From assembly GCA_036381015.1 (NCBI GenBank), contig DASVDR010000008.1:186001-250000 (forward strand): a stretch of DNA of 64,000 nucleotides, written 5' to 3'. Both the position numbers and the translations under genes were made by a program. The notes under the pieces are model-generated. The model made no database searches and was not told the origin of the DNA. It saw nothing but the letters and a program-made list of their open reading frames with translations. Positions within the stretch are counted from its first letter, which is position 1; every line of letters starts with the position of its first letter. Below are positions 50,068 through 58,191 of this stretch, one piece after another. This stretch comes from Gammaproteobacteria bacterium. GTDB taxonomy: Bacteria; Pseudomonadota; Gammaproteobacteria; Steroidobacterales; Rariloculaceae.

Positions 50068-50994
50068 CGCGAAGACGGCGGGGTAGACCTCGCGGGCCTC
50101 GAAGACGGGGCCGTCGACGCAGACGCGCTTCATCGCGGGGCCCGCCGGGGTCTCGATACGCACGGTGCAGCCCGCGCAGCCGCCGACGCCGCACGCCATG
50201 TACTCCTCGAGCGCGAGCTGGCACGGCAGGTCGAACTCGTGCGCGAGGACGGCGAGCGCGCGCAGCATCGGCTCGGGGCCGCAGCCGATCAGCTGCGTCT
50301 CTCGACGGGCGTCGTCGGGCATCGTCTCGAGGAGGCGTCTCGCGAGCGACGGGACGAAGCCGGCGTAGGCGCCCGCAAGGCCCGCGTTGCTCGCGAGCCG
50401 CGACGGGATGCCGAGGGCCTCGAGAAACGCCATGCCGTGCGTCGCGTCCGGCGGCGCGCCGGGCACCGGCAGCGCGGACGGCACGAGGTCGAACGGGAAC
50501 GGCAGCTCGCTGCCCATCAGCACGATCGGCGTACGGAACTCGGGCCGCCCGGCGAGGCGTTCCGCCGCGAAGATCATCGGCGGGATGCCGACGCCGCCGC
50601 CGATCGCGAGCACGCGCGGCCGGGAAGGCGACGGGAAAAAGCCGCGGCCGATCGGCGCGAGCAGGCTCAGGCGCTCTCCCGGGCGGCGCGCCGTCAGCTT
50701 CTCGAGGCCGGCGCCGACCGGCTTGTACAGGAACTCGAGCCAGCCCCGGTCAGGGTCCGCGCGCATGATCGACAGCGGCCGCCGCAGCGGGACGCACGGG
50801 TCGCACGTGACGTGCGCGAAGGTGCCCGGCTCCGCTCGCCGGGCCGCGGCCGGCGCCGCGACGCGCAGCACGAACTGTCGTCCCGGCCACGCGTCGTGCG
50901 CGAGGATCTCGGCGTCCTCGAGGTAGATGGTGCCGCGCGTCCCGGGACCGCTCCCGCCCGCGCCGCTCACCGCCGTCACGTCATCGCTCTCCAT
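50065..50994 (-). CDS. PyrK-like dihydroorotate dehydrogenase electron-transfer subunit
   Basis: 309 residues of the ferredoxin-NADP reductase superfamily: an FAD-binding barrel with RRPLSIMRA, an NAD-binding part with AIGGGVGIPPMIFAAE and GCGPEPMLRAL, and a C-terminal 2Fe-2S site with cysteines in YMACGVGGCAGCTV and KRVC. This layout is PyrK, which links class 1B dihydroorotate dehydrogenase to NAD. No pyrD is in the window. It overlaps ruvX by 14 bases. Its TGA stop lies inside the last repeat half-unit of the adjacent island. Other flavin reductases of this family are a less likely alternative. Confidence 0.82.
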   Translation of the reverse strand: MESDDVTAVSGAGGSGPGTRGTIYLEDAEILAHDAWPGRQFVLRVAAPAAARRAEPGTFAHVTCDPCVPLRRPLSIMRADPDRGWLEFLYKPVGAGLEKLTARRPGERLSLLAPIGRGFFPSPSRPRVLAIGGGVGIPPMIFAAERLAGRPEFRTPIVLMGSELPFPFDLVPSALPVPGAPPDATHGMAFLEALGIPSRLASNAGLAGAYAGFVPSLARRLLETMPDDARRETQLIGCGPEPMLRALAVLAHEFDLPCQLALEEYMACGVGGCAGCTVRIETPAGPAMKRVCVDGPVFEAREVYPAVFA

Positions 50995-51430
50995 TTTCCG
51001 CAGTGCTCATCCATTGCTCGGCGATCAGGCACGCGGCCCGGGCGTCGATCTCGGCCTTGCGGCTTCGCCGCCGCAGCGCTCCGCTCCTGCGGGCCTCCGC
51101 AAGGTCCGCCGCGGCGGCGGCCGACGTGAAGGCCTCGTCGACCGTCTCGACCGGCAGCCCGTAGCGGCGCGCGAGCGCGGCCGCGAACGCCCGCGCGGCC
51201 TCCGTGACCGACGTCGCGCCCTCGGATGACTCCGGCACGCCGACCACGAGCCGCTCCGGGCGCCATTCGGCGACGACCGCGTCGATCAGCGGCCACGGCG
51301 GCTCGCGGCCGCTCGCGAGCGTCGTCAGCGGCGACGCGGTGCGCGTGCGCAGGTTGCCGGTCGCGACGCCGATCCGCCGGCGGCCGAAGTCGAAGGCGAG
51401 CACGATTCCGCTGCCGCGCGTCGACGCCAC
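50981..51430 (-). CDS. ruvX: RuvX/YqgF-family nuclease (pre-16S rRNA processing)
   Basis: 149 residues, RNase H-like fold. AFDFGRRRIGVATG carries the first catalytic Asp, LVVGVPESSEG is the second strand motif, and the family DERLT motif appears as VDEAFTS, retaining Asp-Glu but changing the rest. The C-terminal acidic residue of IDARAACLIAEQW is kept. In E. coli YqgF helps process the 16S rRNA 5' end. It follows yqgE by 12 bases, the usual pairing. Confidence 0.92.
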   Translation of the reverse strand: MASTRGSGIVLAFDFGRRRIGVATGNLRTRTASPLTTLASGREPPWPLIDAVVAEWRPERLVVGVPESSEGATSVTEAARAFAAALARRYGLPVETVDEAFTSAAAAADLAEARRSGALRRRSRKAEIDARAACLIAEQWMSTAENGER

Positions 51431-51442
51431 GCCGCCGCCGGC

Positions 51443-52018
51443 CTACGCGTGCCCGGCGTAGCTCGCGAGCTGGTGGATGTCGACGCCGAGCAGGCCCGCG
51501 GCCGCGCGCCAGCGTTGCTCGAACGGCGTCTCGAACAGCACCTTGTGATCCGCCGGCACGCTGAGCCATGCGTTCGCCGCGATCTCCGCCTCGAGCTGAC
51601 CCGAGTCCCAGCCCGCATAGCCGAGCGCGACGAGCACCGGCTCCGGCCCCTCGCCTCGGGCCATCGCCGCGAGGATGTCCTGCGAAACCGTGATCTTGAT
51701 TCCGCCGCCCGTCTCGAGCGTGGAGTCGTAGCGTCGATCGGAACGATGCACGACGAAGCCCCGGTCGCGCTGCACGGGACCGCCGGCGAGGACCGGCAGC
51801 TCGGCGAGCCGCGGATCCGTCGGCTCGAGCGAAAGCTGCCGAAAGACCTCGGCGAGCAGCATGTCGGTCGGTCGGTTGATCACGATGCCCATCGCGCCTT
51901 CTTCGTCATGCTTGCAGATGTAGGTGACCGTCTCGTTGAAGTTCGGGTCGACCATCGCGGGCATCGCGATCAGGAAGTGATCCTGAAGGCTCCGCACCTG
52001 CCGTGTTTCGCGTTCCAT
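51443..52018 (-). CDS. yqgE: YqgE/AlgH family protein
   Basis: 191 residues of DUF179. SLQDHFLIAMPAMVDPNFNETV, GAMGIVINRPTDM, VLAGGPVQRDRGFVVH and LVALGYAGWDSGQLEAEI are all typical. Function unproven. Order tonB-yqgE-ruvX matches Pseudomonas. Confidence 0.95.
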   Translation of the reverse strand: MERETRQVRSLQDHFLIAMPAMVDPNFNETVTYICKHDEEGAMGIVINRPTDMLLAEVFRQLSLEPTDPRLAELPVLAGGPVQRDRGFVVHRSDRRYDSTLETGGGIKITVSQDILAAMARGEGPEPVLVALGYAGWDSGQLEAEIAANAWLSVPADHKVLFETPFEQRWRAAAGLLGVDIHQLASYAGHA

Positions 52019-52093
52019 GATGAACCGGATTCTATCGCAGGTCGCCGGAGCACGTCGCCGCGGCAGCAGGTCGCGACGAAGGACGGTGTGACG

Positions 52094-53044
52094 TCAGTCT
52101 GCGATCGGCGACGAGGCCGCCGCGGAGCGCGCGTCTGTGCCGCCCGAGAAGTCCCACTCGTACGCGAAGCGCAGCACGTCGTATTGGCTGCGGATCTCGG
52201 GCGGCAGCGGATCGAACGGCGCGGCGAGCCGCAGGATCGTCAGCGCGGCCTGATCGAGCGCGCCGTCGCCGGACGAACGACGGACGACGATCTCGGTCAG
52301 CGCGCCGTCCGCGCCGATCGCGACCTCGAGCATCGGACGGCCGACGTTCTTCCGCTCGCGTAGCGTCGCCGGAAAGTTCAGCGTGCCGATCCGCTCGACG
52401 CGCCGCCGCCACGTATCGAGGTACTCGGCGAGGATCGACTCGCGCGTCGACGGCGCCGCGGCGAAATCGGGATCGTCGGTATCCGGCAGCGCGGCGACGT
52501 CGTCGATCTCGAGCGCGAGGGTCTGCTCTGCCGAGCGGTCGAGGAGCGCCGCACGCGTCTCGGCCTCGGCCGCCGAGACCTCGGTCGCCTTCGGCACGGC
52601 CGCGACCTGCCGCGCGGACGCTCCCCGGGTCACGATCTCGTCGGCCGCGGGCGCGGCCTCGCGCGGCCTCGCGTCCGCGGCGTCGGCGGCGCTCGGATCC
52701 CCGACCGCGGTCATCGGCTGATCGGCGGCGAGCGTCGTGGTCGGGCGGACCCCGTCTCGCGGCGCACCGCCGCCGTCGATGTTCGCCTGCGCGAGCCACT
52801 CGGCATCGGGCCGCGGCTCGTCGATCCGGTTCGTGTCGACGACGAGCGTGACCTTGAGCGACGGCAGCGCATCGTTTTCGGGCGCGCGGGGGGCCGTGAA
52901 CGTGACGCCGAGGATCAGCACGCCGTGCGCGAGCGCCGCGAGAAACAGCGTCGAGCTCAGCCGGTCCGCGCTGACCTTTGCCGGCGGCGCGCTCGCGTCG
53001 GGCGGAGAGGACGTGCCCCGCGCGTTACGAGTCGGCGACGACAT
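52094..53044 (-). CDS. tonB: TonB-family energy transducer
   Basis: 316 residues from ATG 53044. One N-terminal span (about residues 31-48, LSSTLFLAALAHGVLILGV), a long Ala/Asp-rich periplasmic part and a C-terminal TonB domain (about 220-300: RRRVERIGTLNFPATLRER, GRPMLEVAIGADGALTEIVV, LRLAAPFDPLPPEI). The periplasmic linker is acidic rather than the usual Pro/Lys-rich. No exbBD adjacent. In P. aeruginosa the gene at this position is tonB3, which is needed for twitching motility. It overlaps apbE by 20 bases. Confidence 0.88.
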   Translation of the reverse strand: MSSPTRNARGTSSPPDASAPPAKVSADRLSSTLFLAALAHGVLILGVTFTAPRAPENDALPSLKVTLVVDTNRIDEPRPDAEWLAQANIDGGGAPRDGVRPTTTLAADQPMTAVGDPSAADAADARPREAAPAADEIVTRGASARQVAAVPKATEVSAAEAETRAALLDRSAEQTLALEIDDVAALPDTDDPDFAAAPSTRESILAEYLDTWRRRVERIGTLNFPATLRERKNVGRPMLEVAIGADGALTEIVVRRSSGDGALDQAALTILRLAAPFDPLPPEIRSQYDVLRFAYEWDFSGGTDARSAAASSPIAD

Positions 53045-54194
53045 CCCACTGCTCCGCGGTGCCGGCGACGAGGCGCCGGCGCATCGTTTCGGTCGCCTCG
53101 ATCCGCCCGCTCGAGTCGACGCGCAGCACGGCATCGACGTCGAGCGCATCCGCGACGTCGGCCCAGTCGTCGCCGGCGACGAAGAGCGCCGTCGCGGCGG
53201 AGTCCGCCGCGACGCCGTCGCGAGCGATCACGGTCACGGCCCGGCTCTCGTCGGCCGGCCGGCCGGTGCGCGGATCGAGGAGGTGATGCAGCCGTTCGCC
53301 GCCGCGCTCGACGTAGCGCTCGTAGTCGCCCGACGTGAACGCCGCTTCTCCGTCGGCGAGCTCGATGACCCCGAGCACGTCGTCCGCGCGCGGGTCCTGA
53401 ATGCCGATGCGCCATGCGCGGTCGCCGCGCGTCCCGAGGACGCGAAGATCGCCGCCGGCGTTGACGAGCGCGGACGTGATGCCGTGCCGGCGGAAGAGCT
53501 CGACGATGCGGTCGACGGCCGCGCCCTTCGCAATGCCGCCGAGGTCGAGCAGCACGGGCGTCCGCGCCGAGACCTCGACGCCGTCGATGTCGACGGCCGC
53601 GATGCTCGCGCCGGCGCCGAGCCACGCGTCGATCTCGGCGGGTGTCGGCTCGCGGGGCTCGCCGGCGGCCTCGTGGAACCCGTAGCGCTCGACGAGCGCC
53701 CCGACCCCGGGATCGAAGGCTCCGCCGCTCAGGGCGTTGGCGCGCTTCGCCGCGACGAGGAGCGCGGCCATCTCGGGGCTCACGGTCGCCTCGCGGAGCT
53801 CGGCGAGCGCACGGTTCAGCCGCGCGAGCTCGCCGTCGGGCGCCCACGCGTAGTAGTCGATCTCGAAACGGCGCAGGAACGCCTCGGCCTCGTCGAGGGC
53901 GGCCTCGGCCGTCCGCGGCGCCGCGACGACCGCGAGATCGACCCACGTGCCCATCGCGTATACGCGACGTTCCGCGAGGCCGGGCCGGTCCGCGCACCCT
54001 GCGACGATCAGCGCCGCGAGAAGGAACGGGATCGAAAATGGTGTCAGACGCCTTTTTCGTGCGACTCGCGAAAATGGTGTCCGACACCTTTTTCGCAGAG
54101 ATGGCGTCGAGCGTCTTTCGCGTTCAGGGCGAAAAAGGCGTCCGACACCATTTTCGAAAAGGTGTCCGACACGGTTTTTGCTCGCGGGAATCAC
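53025..54194 (-). CDS. apbE: FAD:protein FMN transferase ApbE, lipoprotein with repeat-derived N-terminus
   Basis: The ApbE domain is complete: RVYAMGTWVDLAV, GAFDPGVGALVERYGF, LDLGGIAKGAAVDRIVE, LVNAGGDLRVLG, HHLLDPRTGRPA and a C-terminal ADSAATALFVAG. It attaches FMN to periplasmic flavoproteins. A lipoprotein signal FLLAALIVAGC places the lipidated Cys at residue 67 if GTG 54194 is the start. No ATG, GTG or TTG lies in frame between 54194 and the lipobox; the next is ATG 53954, which would drop the signal. The 40-odd residues before the signal are encoded by the palindrome cluster at 54032-54180. Start is therefore uncertain. Confidence 0.87.
   Translation of the reverse strand: MIPASKNRVGHLFENGVGRLFRPERERRSTPSLRKRCRTPFSRVARKRRLTPFSIPFLLAALIVAGCADRPGLAERRVYAMGTWVDLAVVAAPRTAEAALDEAEAFLRRFEIDYYAWAPDGELARLNRALAELREATVSPEMAALLVAAKRANALSGGAFDPGVGALVERYGFHEAAGEPREPTPAEIDAWLGAGASIAAVDIDGVEVSARTPVLLDLGGIAKGAAVDRIVELFRRHGITSALVNAGGDLRVLGTRGDRAWRIGIQDPRADDVLGVIELADGEAAFTSGDYERYVERGGERLHHLLDPRTGRPADESRAVTVIARDGVAADSAATALFVAGDDWADVADALDVDAVLRVDSSGRIEATETMRRRLVAGTAEQWDVVADS
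54032..54180. repeat. Cluster of five GTGTCNGACAC-family palindromes
   Basis: Core units at 54040-54052, 54076-54088, 54103-54115 (decayed), 54137-54149 and 54161-54173, each with A/T-run flanks (AAAATGG...CCTTTTTC). The first two read in one direction and the fourth in the other, a head-to-tail then inverted arrangement typical of REP/BIME clusters. It sits between the lipobox-coding part of apbE and the gshB stop and is in frame with apbE. Same family as 31184-31263. Confidence 0.85.
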
Positions 54195-54204
54195 GCGCAA
54201 CCGG

Positions 54205-55164
54205 TCACTTGTCGAGCCGCCGCTCCACGGCGTCGAGCAGTCTAGCAGCGATGTCGATGCCGAATTGCCGATCCAATTCACGTATTCCGGTCGGGCTCGT
54301 GACATTGATTTCGGTGACGAAATCGCCGATCACGTCGAGCCCGGCGAACAGCACGCCCTTGGCCGCGAGCGTCGGCCCGACCTCGGCCGCGAGCCAGCGG
54401 TCGCGCGGCGTCAGCGGCCGGCCCTCGCCGCGGGCGCCCATCACGAGGTTGCCGCGCGATTCGCCGGGCGCCGGGATCCGGGCGAGCGCGTACTCTACCG
54501 GCTCCCCGTCGATCAGGATGACGCGCTTGTCGCCGTCGGCGATCTCGGGAAGGAAGCGCTGCGCGAGCGTGAAGCGGGTGCCGTTCTGCGTCAGCGTCTC
54601 GAAGATCACGTTCGTGTTCGGATCGCCCTTCGCCACGACGAAGATCGAGCGCCCGCCCATGCCGTCGAGCGGCTTCAGGACGATCTTCCCCTGCTCGTCG
54701 AGGAACCCGAGCAGGTCCGGATGCGAGCGCGTGATCAGCGTCGGCGGCGTGCAGTGCGGGAACCAGGCCGTGTAGGCCTTCTCGTTGATTTCCCGAAGGC
54801 TCGCCGGCTTGTTCACGACGAGCACGCCGCGCTCCTCGGCGAGCTGCAGGATATACGTCGTATAGACGTACTCCATGTCGAACGGCGGATCCTTGCGCAT
54901 CAGCAGGGCGTCGAGACCCTCGAGGGGACCTGCCCACTCGTCGCCGTACGTGAACCACCGCTTCGTGTCGTCCTCGACGGTGAGCAGCCGTCCCCGGCCG
55001 AAAGGTCCGCCGTAGCGCACGGACAGACCGTTCTGCGTGAAGTACGCGATGCGCCAGCCGCGGCGTTGAGCGGCGAGCAGCATCGCGAGCGTCGAATCCT
55101 TCTGCGGCTTGATCGACTCGATCGGGTCCATGACGACGCCGAGCAGTCGTGACGAGCTGTCCAT
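54205..55164 (-). CDS. gshB: Glutathione synthetase
   Basis: ATP-grasp enzyme joining gamma-glutamylcysteine and glycine. 319 residues (E. coli 316) from ATG 55164. VVMDPIESIKPQKDSTLAML, RKDPPFDMEYVYTTYIL, LKPLDGMGGRSIFVV and FVTEINVTSPTGIRELD are all typical. It is the first gene of gshB-apbE-tonB-yqgE-ruvX-pyrK-like and diverges from pilG, as in Pseudomonas apart from apbE. Confidence 0.96.
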   Translation of the reverse strand: MDSSSRLLGVVMDPIESIKPQKDSTLAMLLAAQRRGWRIAYFTQNGLSVRYGGPFGRGRLLTVEDDTKRWFTYGDEWAGPLEGLDALLMRKDPPFDMEYVYTTYILQLAEERGVLVVNKPASLREINEKAYTAWFPHCTPPTLITRSHPDLLGFLDEQGKIVLKPLDGMGGRSIFVVAKGDPNTNVIFETLTQNGTRFTLAQRFLPEIADGDKRVILIDGEPVEYALARIPAPGESRGNLVMGARGEGRPLTPRDRWLAAEVGPTLAAKGVLFAGLDVIGDFVTEINVTSPTGIRELDRQFGIDIAARLLDAVERRLDK

Positions 55165-55423
55165 CGGTCCTCGCTTTTTGAGTGCAGGTTCGCAGTTTCG
55201 CCGAAAACGGCAACGCTACCATAGCTCGCGGAACGCGGTGCTCCGGTACCGCGACGAGGCGCGTTCGGGACGTAATCGCAGTCCTCGGTCGGCGGCTCCT
55301 CCGACCGACGGACGGAGTCGTTGGAAGCGTCTCATCAATATGTTAAAAGGCGCGTTGAGCTCGCGCGGTGCCGCTGTGGAGCAACCGGGGAGCGGCGGCC
55401 GCCGAAAGCGCAGGGAGAAGTGC

Positions 55424-55831
55424 GTGTCGACCGGTAACGCGGTAAGCCCGAGGCCGAGCCTTCAGGGCCTCAAGATCCTTGTGATCGACGACAGCAAGAC
55501 GATCCGTCGCACCGCCGAGACGTTGCTCGCGAAGGAAGGGTGCACGGTGTACACGGCGGTCGACGGCTTCGACGCGCTGTCGAAGATCGCGGACCACCAG
55601 CCCGACATCATCTTCGTCGACATCATGATGCCTCGTCTCGACGGCTATCAGACCTGCTCCCTGATCAAGCACAACAAGCTCTTCAAGGACACTCCGGTGA
55701 TCATGCTGTCCAGCAAGGACGGGCTGTTCGATCGTGCGAGGGGCCGGCTCGTCGGTTCCGAGCAGTACCTGACGAAGCCCTTCACGAAGGACGAGCTGTT
55801 GAGTGCGATTTCGAGTCACGTCGGGCGCTGA
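55424..55831 (+). CDS. pilG: Twitching motility response regulator PilG
   Basis: 135 residues from GTG 55424, preceded by AGGGAGAAG at ideal spacing; this equals the length of P. aeruginosa PilG. A single receiver domain, with acidic pair in VIDDSKTIRR, phospho-acceptor Asp66 in FVDIMMPRLDGYQ and Lys in YLTKPF. Acts with the Chp kinase to stimulate pilus extension. The frame is open upstream (to 55109) but without a ribosome site, and the 260 bases between gshB and this start hold no clear gene. Confidence 0.94.
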   Translation: MSTGNAVSPRPSLQGLKILVIDDSKTIRRTAETLLAKEGCTVYTAVDGFDALSKIADHQPDIIFVDIMMPRLDGYQTCSLIKHNKLFKDTPVIMLSSKDGLFDRARGRLVGSEQYLTKPFTKDELLSAISSHVGR

Positions 55832-55857
55832 GGCCGTTCGACGTCGGGGGGCTGACC

Positions 55858-56244
55858 ATGGCACTGATCATGATCGTCGACGATTCGCCTACCGAGGTGC
55901 ACGTGATGAAGACCGTGCTCGAGAAGCACGGCTTCGACACGGTGTCCGCCGCGGACGGCTCGGAATGCATCTCTCTCGCGCGGGAGATGCGTCCGGATTT
56001 GATCCTGATGGACGTCGTGATGCCGGGCGTGAACGGCTATCAGGCGACGCGCACGTTGACGCGCGACCCGCTGACGAAGTCGATCCCCGTCGTGATGATC
56101 ACGACGAAGAGCCAGGAATCCGACCGGATCTGGGGCATGCGGCAGGGCGCCGTCGACTACCTCGTCAAGCCGGTCAGCGAGGCCGTGCTCGTTGCGAAGG
56201 CGAACGAAGTTCTCGAGCGGCGGACCGAGGGGCCCGGCGCTTGA
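55858..56244 (+). CDS. pilH: Twitching motility response regulator PilH
   Basis: 128-residue single receiver domain: IVDDSPTEVHVM, phospho-acceptor Asp52 in LMDVVMPGVNGYQ, and DYLVKPV. 26 bases after pilG. In P. aeruginosa PilH acts as phosphate sink or retraction-side regulator. The stop overlaps the TTG start of pilI. Confidence 0.94.
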   Translation: MALIMIVDDSPTEVHVMKTVLEKHGFDTVSAADGSECISLAREMRPDLILMDVVMPGVNGYQATRTLTRDPLTKSIPVVMITTKSQESDRIWGMRQGAVDYLVKPVSEAVLVAKANEVLERRTEGPGA

Positions 56245-56804
56245 GCCTCGCGGAGCTCAGGGAACGGCCGTTCGAGCTGCTGCTCGAGCTCGAGCGCCTC
56301 GCGCGCGCGGCGAGCGCGGCGCGGGACGGCGGTGCGGCGGCGGCCGACGAATGGGCCGGCATCGGCTTCCGGCTCGGCAACGAGCATTTCGTGACCGGGC
56401 GCGGCGACGTCCGCGAAGTCCTGCCCGTGCCGGACCCCGTGACCCGCGTGCCCGGCGCGAAATTCTGGCTGCGCGGCATCGCGAACGTCCGCGGGCAGCT
56501 CCTGACCGTCGTCGACCTGAGGGCGTTCCTCGGCGCGGGCAGCGCCGGGTCGGACCGGCGCTGCCGGATCCTCGTCGCCGCGAGCCGTGACGTCCCGACC
56601 GCGCTGATCGTCGACGAGGTGGTCGGTATCCGCCGGTTCGCGCACGACGATTTCAGGCAGCAGGTGCCCGCGACGGTCATCCGCTGCGACCACTATCTCG
56701 ATGGGGGATTCGTGCACGGGTCGGAAGTCTGGCCCCGTTTCAGCCTCGGTAAGCTGCTTGCCGACGAGCAGTTCCTCAACGCCGGCGAAACGACGAGGAA
56801 ATGA
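56241..56804 (+). CDS. pilI: CheW-like coupling protein PilI
   Basis: 187 residues from TTG 56241, which overlaps the pilH TGA as TTGA. One CheW domain: [53 protein letters not shown] and [13 protein letters not shown]. Links PilJ to ChpA. The TTG is rarely used but no other start lies near the overlap. Confidence 0.92.
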   Translation: MSLAELRERPFELLLELERLARAASAARDGGAAAADEWAGIGFRLGNEHFVTGRGDVREVLPVPDPVTRVPGAKFWLRGIANVRGQLLTVVDLRAFLGAGSAGSDRRCRILVAASRDVPTALIVDEVVGIRRFAHDDFRQQVPATVIRCDHYLDGGFVHGSEVWPRFSLGKLLADEQFLNAGETTRK

Positions 56805-56811
56805 GCTGACG

Positions 56812-58191
56812 ATGATCAAGTCGAGCCCTTGGATCAAGCTCCTCCCTCCGCTTGCGTTCGCGTCGGCGGCGTTTATGGTCGGCGCCGCCGTGCTGCTTCT
56901 CACGCGGGAAGGCGGCGGCGGTCTTCCGCTGCTGCTCGTCGGCGCCGCGCTGCTCCTGCTCCTGACGATGATGCTCGCGTACCAGCGGGCCGGCGACCTG
57001 CGACGGATCGCCGAGACGCAGGCGGCGCAGAACGAGCGCAACCAGCAGGCGATCCTGCGGCTGCTCGACGAGCTGTCGAACCTCGCGGACGGCGATCTGA
57101 CCGTCCAGGCCACGGTCACGGAGGACATCACGGGCGCGATCGCCGACTCGATCAATTACGCGATCGAGCAGCTGCGCGACCTCGTCGCAACGATCCACGA
57201 CACGTCGATCCTCGTCGACGCGGCGGCGAAGCAGAGCGAGGCGACCGTGCGGCACCTCGTCCGCTCGAGCGAGACGCAGGCGAAGCAGACCGCCGCCGCG
57301 TCCGAGGCCGTGGCCCGCATGGCGCAGTCGATCGAGGAGGTGTCCGGCAATGCGGAGCGCTGCTCCGACGTCGCGCGGCACGCGGTCGACGTCGCGCACA
57401 AGGGCGGCGAGGCAGTGCGCCGGACGATCGACGGCATGAACACGATCCGCGAGACGATTCAGGACACGTCGAAGCGGATCAAGCGCCTCGGCGAGAGCTC
57501 GCAGGAGATCGGCAACATCGTCGAGCTGATCGAGGAGATCGCCGAGCAGACGAACATCCTTGCCCTGAACGCGTCGATCGAGGCGTCGCGCGCCGGCGAA
57601 GGCAGCCGCGGTTTCGCGGTCGTCGCGGACGAGGTGCAGAAGCTCGCGGAACGCTCGACGGCGGCGACGCGCAAGATCGAGGTGCTCGTGCGCACGATCC
57701 AGTCGGACACGAACGAGGCGGTCGTGTCGATGGAGCGCAGCACGACGGACGTCGTCGGCGGCGCGCTCCTCGCCGAGAACGCGGGCGCCGCGCTCGACGA
57801 GATCGAGCAGGTGTCGCACCAGATCGCGAGCCTCGTGCAGAACATCTCGAGCTCGGCGCGCGAGCAGACGCGCGCGACGGCGGCGATCACCGAGTCGATG
57901 CGCGTCCTGCGCGAGATCAGCGCGAAGGCGACCGAGTCGACGAACGCGGCGTCCGCAGCGATCAGCAAGCTCTCCGAGCTCGCGTCGCAGCTACGTGAGA
58001 GCGTCAGCGGCTTCACGTTGCCGCAAGACACGGCCGGCACGAGCGTGCTGAGCCAGGCGCGGATCGCCTCCGCGCTCGAGGCCGGCCGGCCGCCGCGCGC
58101 CGAGGGTCCCGCGCCCGTGCCCGCGGCCGCCGGCGCCGGGACCCGAGCCGCGCAGGCCGCCCGGACGGAACCGCGCAGACGATCCGGATGA
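56812..58191 (+). CDS. pilJ: Short PilJ-type methyl-accepting receptor
   Basis: 459 residues, far shorter than the 682 of P. aeruginosa PilJ. Two spans (about 12-30 and 38-56) are separated by only seven residues (TREGGGG), so there is practically no periplasmic ligand domain. A HAMP-like segment follows, then the MCP helical hairpin with the tip [20 protein letters not shown] and [17 protein letters not shown] Pro/Ala-rich tail (from residue 425) ends the protein. Position between pilI and chpA supports PilJ. Signal input may come from the membrane, cytoplasm or a partner. Confidence 0.9.
   Translation: MIKSSPWIKLLPPLAFASAAFMVGAAVLLLTREGGGGLPLLLVGAALLLLLTMMLAYQRAGDLRRIAETQAAQNERNQQAILRLLDELSNLADGDLTVQATVTEDITGAIADSINYAIEQLRDLVATIHDTSILVDAAAKQSEATVRHLVRSSETQAKQTAAASEAVARMAQSIEEVSGNAERCSDVARHAVDVAHKGGEAVRRTIDGMNTIRETIQDTSKRIKRLGESSQEIGNIVELIEEIAEQTNILALNASIEASRAGEGSRGFAVVADEVQKLAERSTAATRKIEVLVRTIQSDTNEAVVSMERSTTDVVGGALLAENAGAALDEIEQVSHQIASLVQNISSSAREQTRATAAITESMRVLREISAKATESTNAASAAISKLSELASQLRESVSGFTLPQDTAGTSVLSQARIASALEAGRPPRAEGPAPVPAAAGAGTRAAQAARTEPRRRSG

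Noticed and set aside
49245-51129. Frames through the repeat island (for example 49288-51129)
   Set aside because: Their translations are strings of the repeat (RNRGQSPF, GVRALF-like) and run antisense to the pyrK-like gene; no signs of selection as protein.
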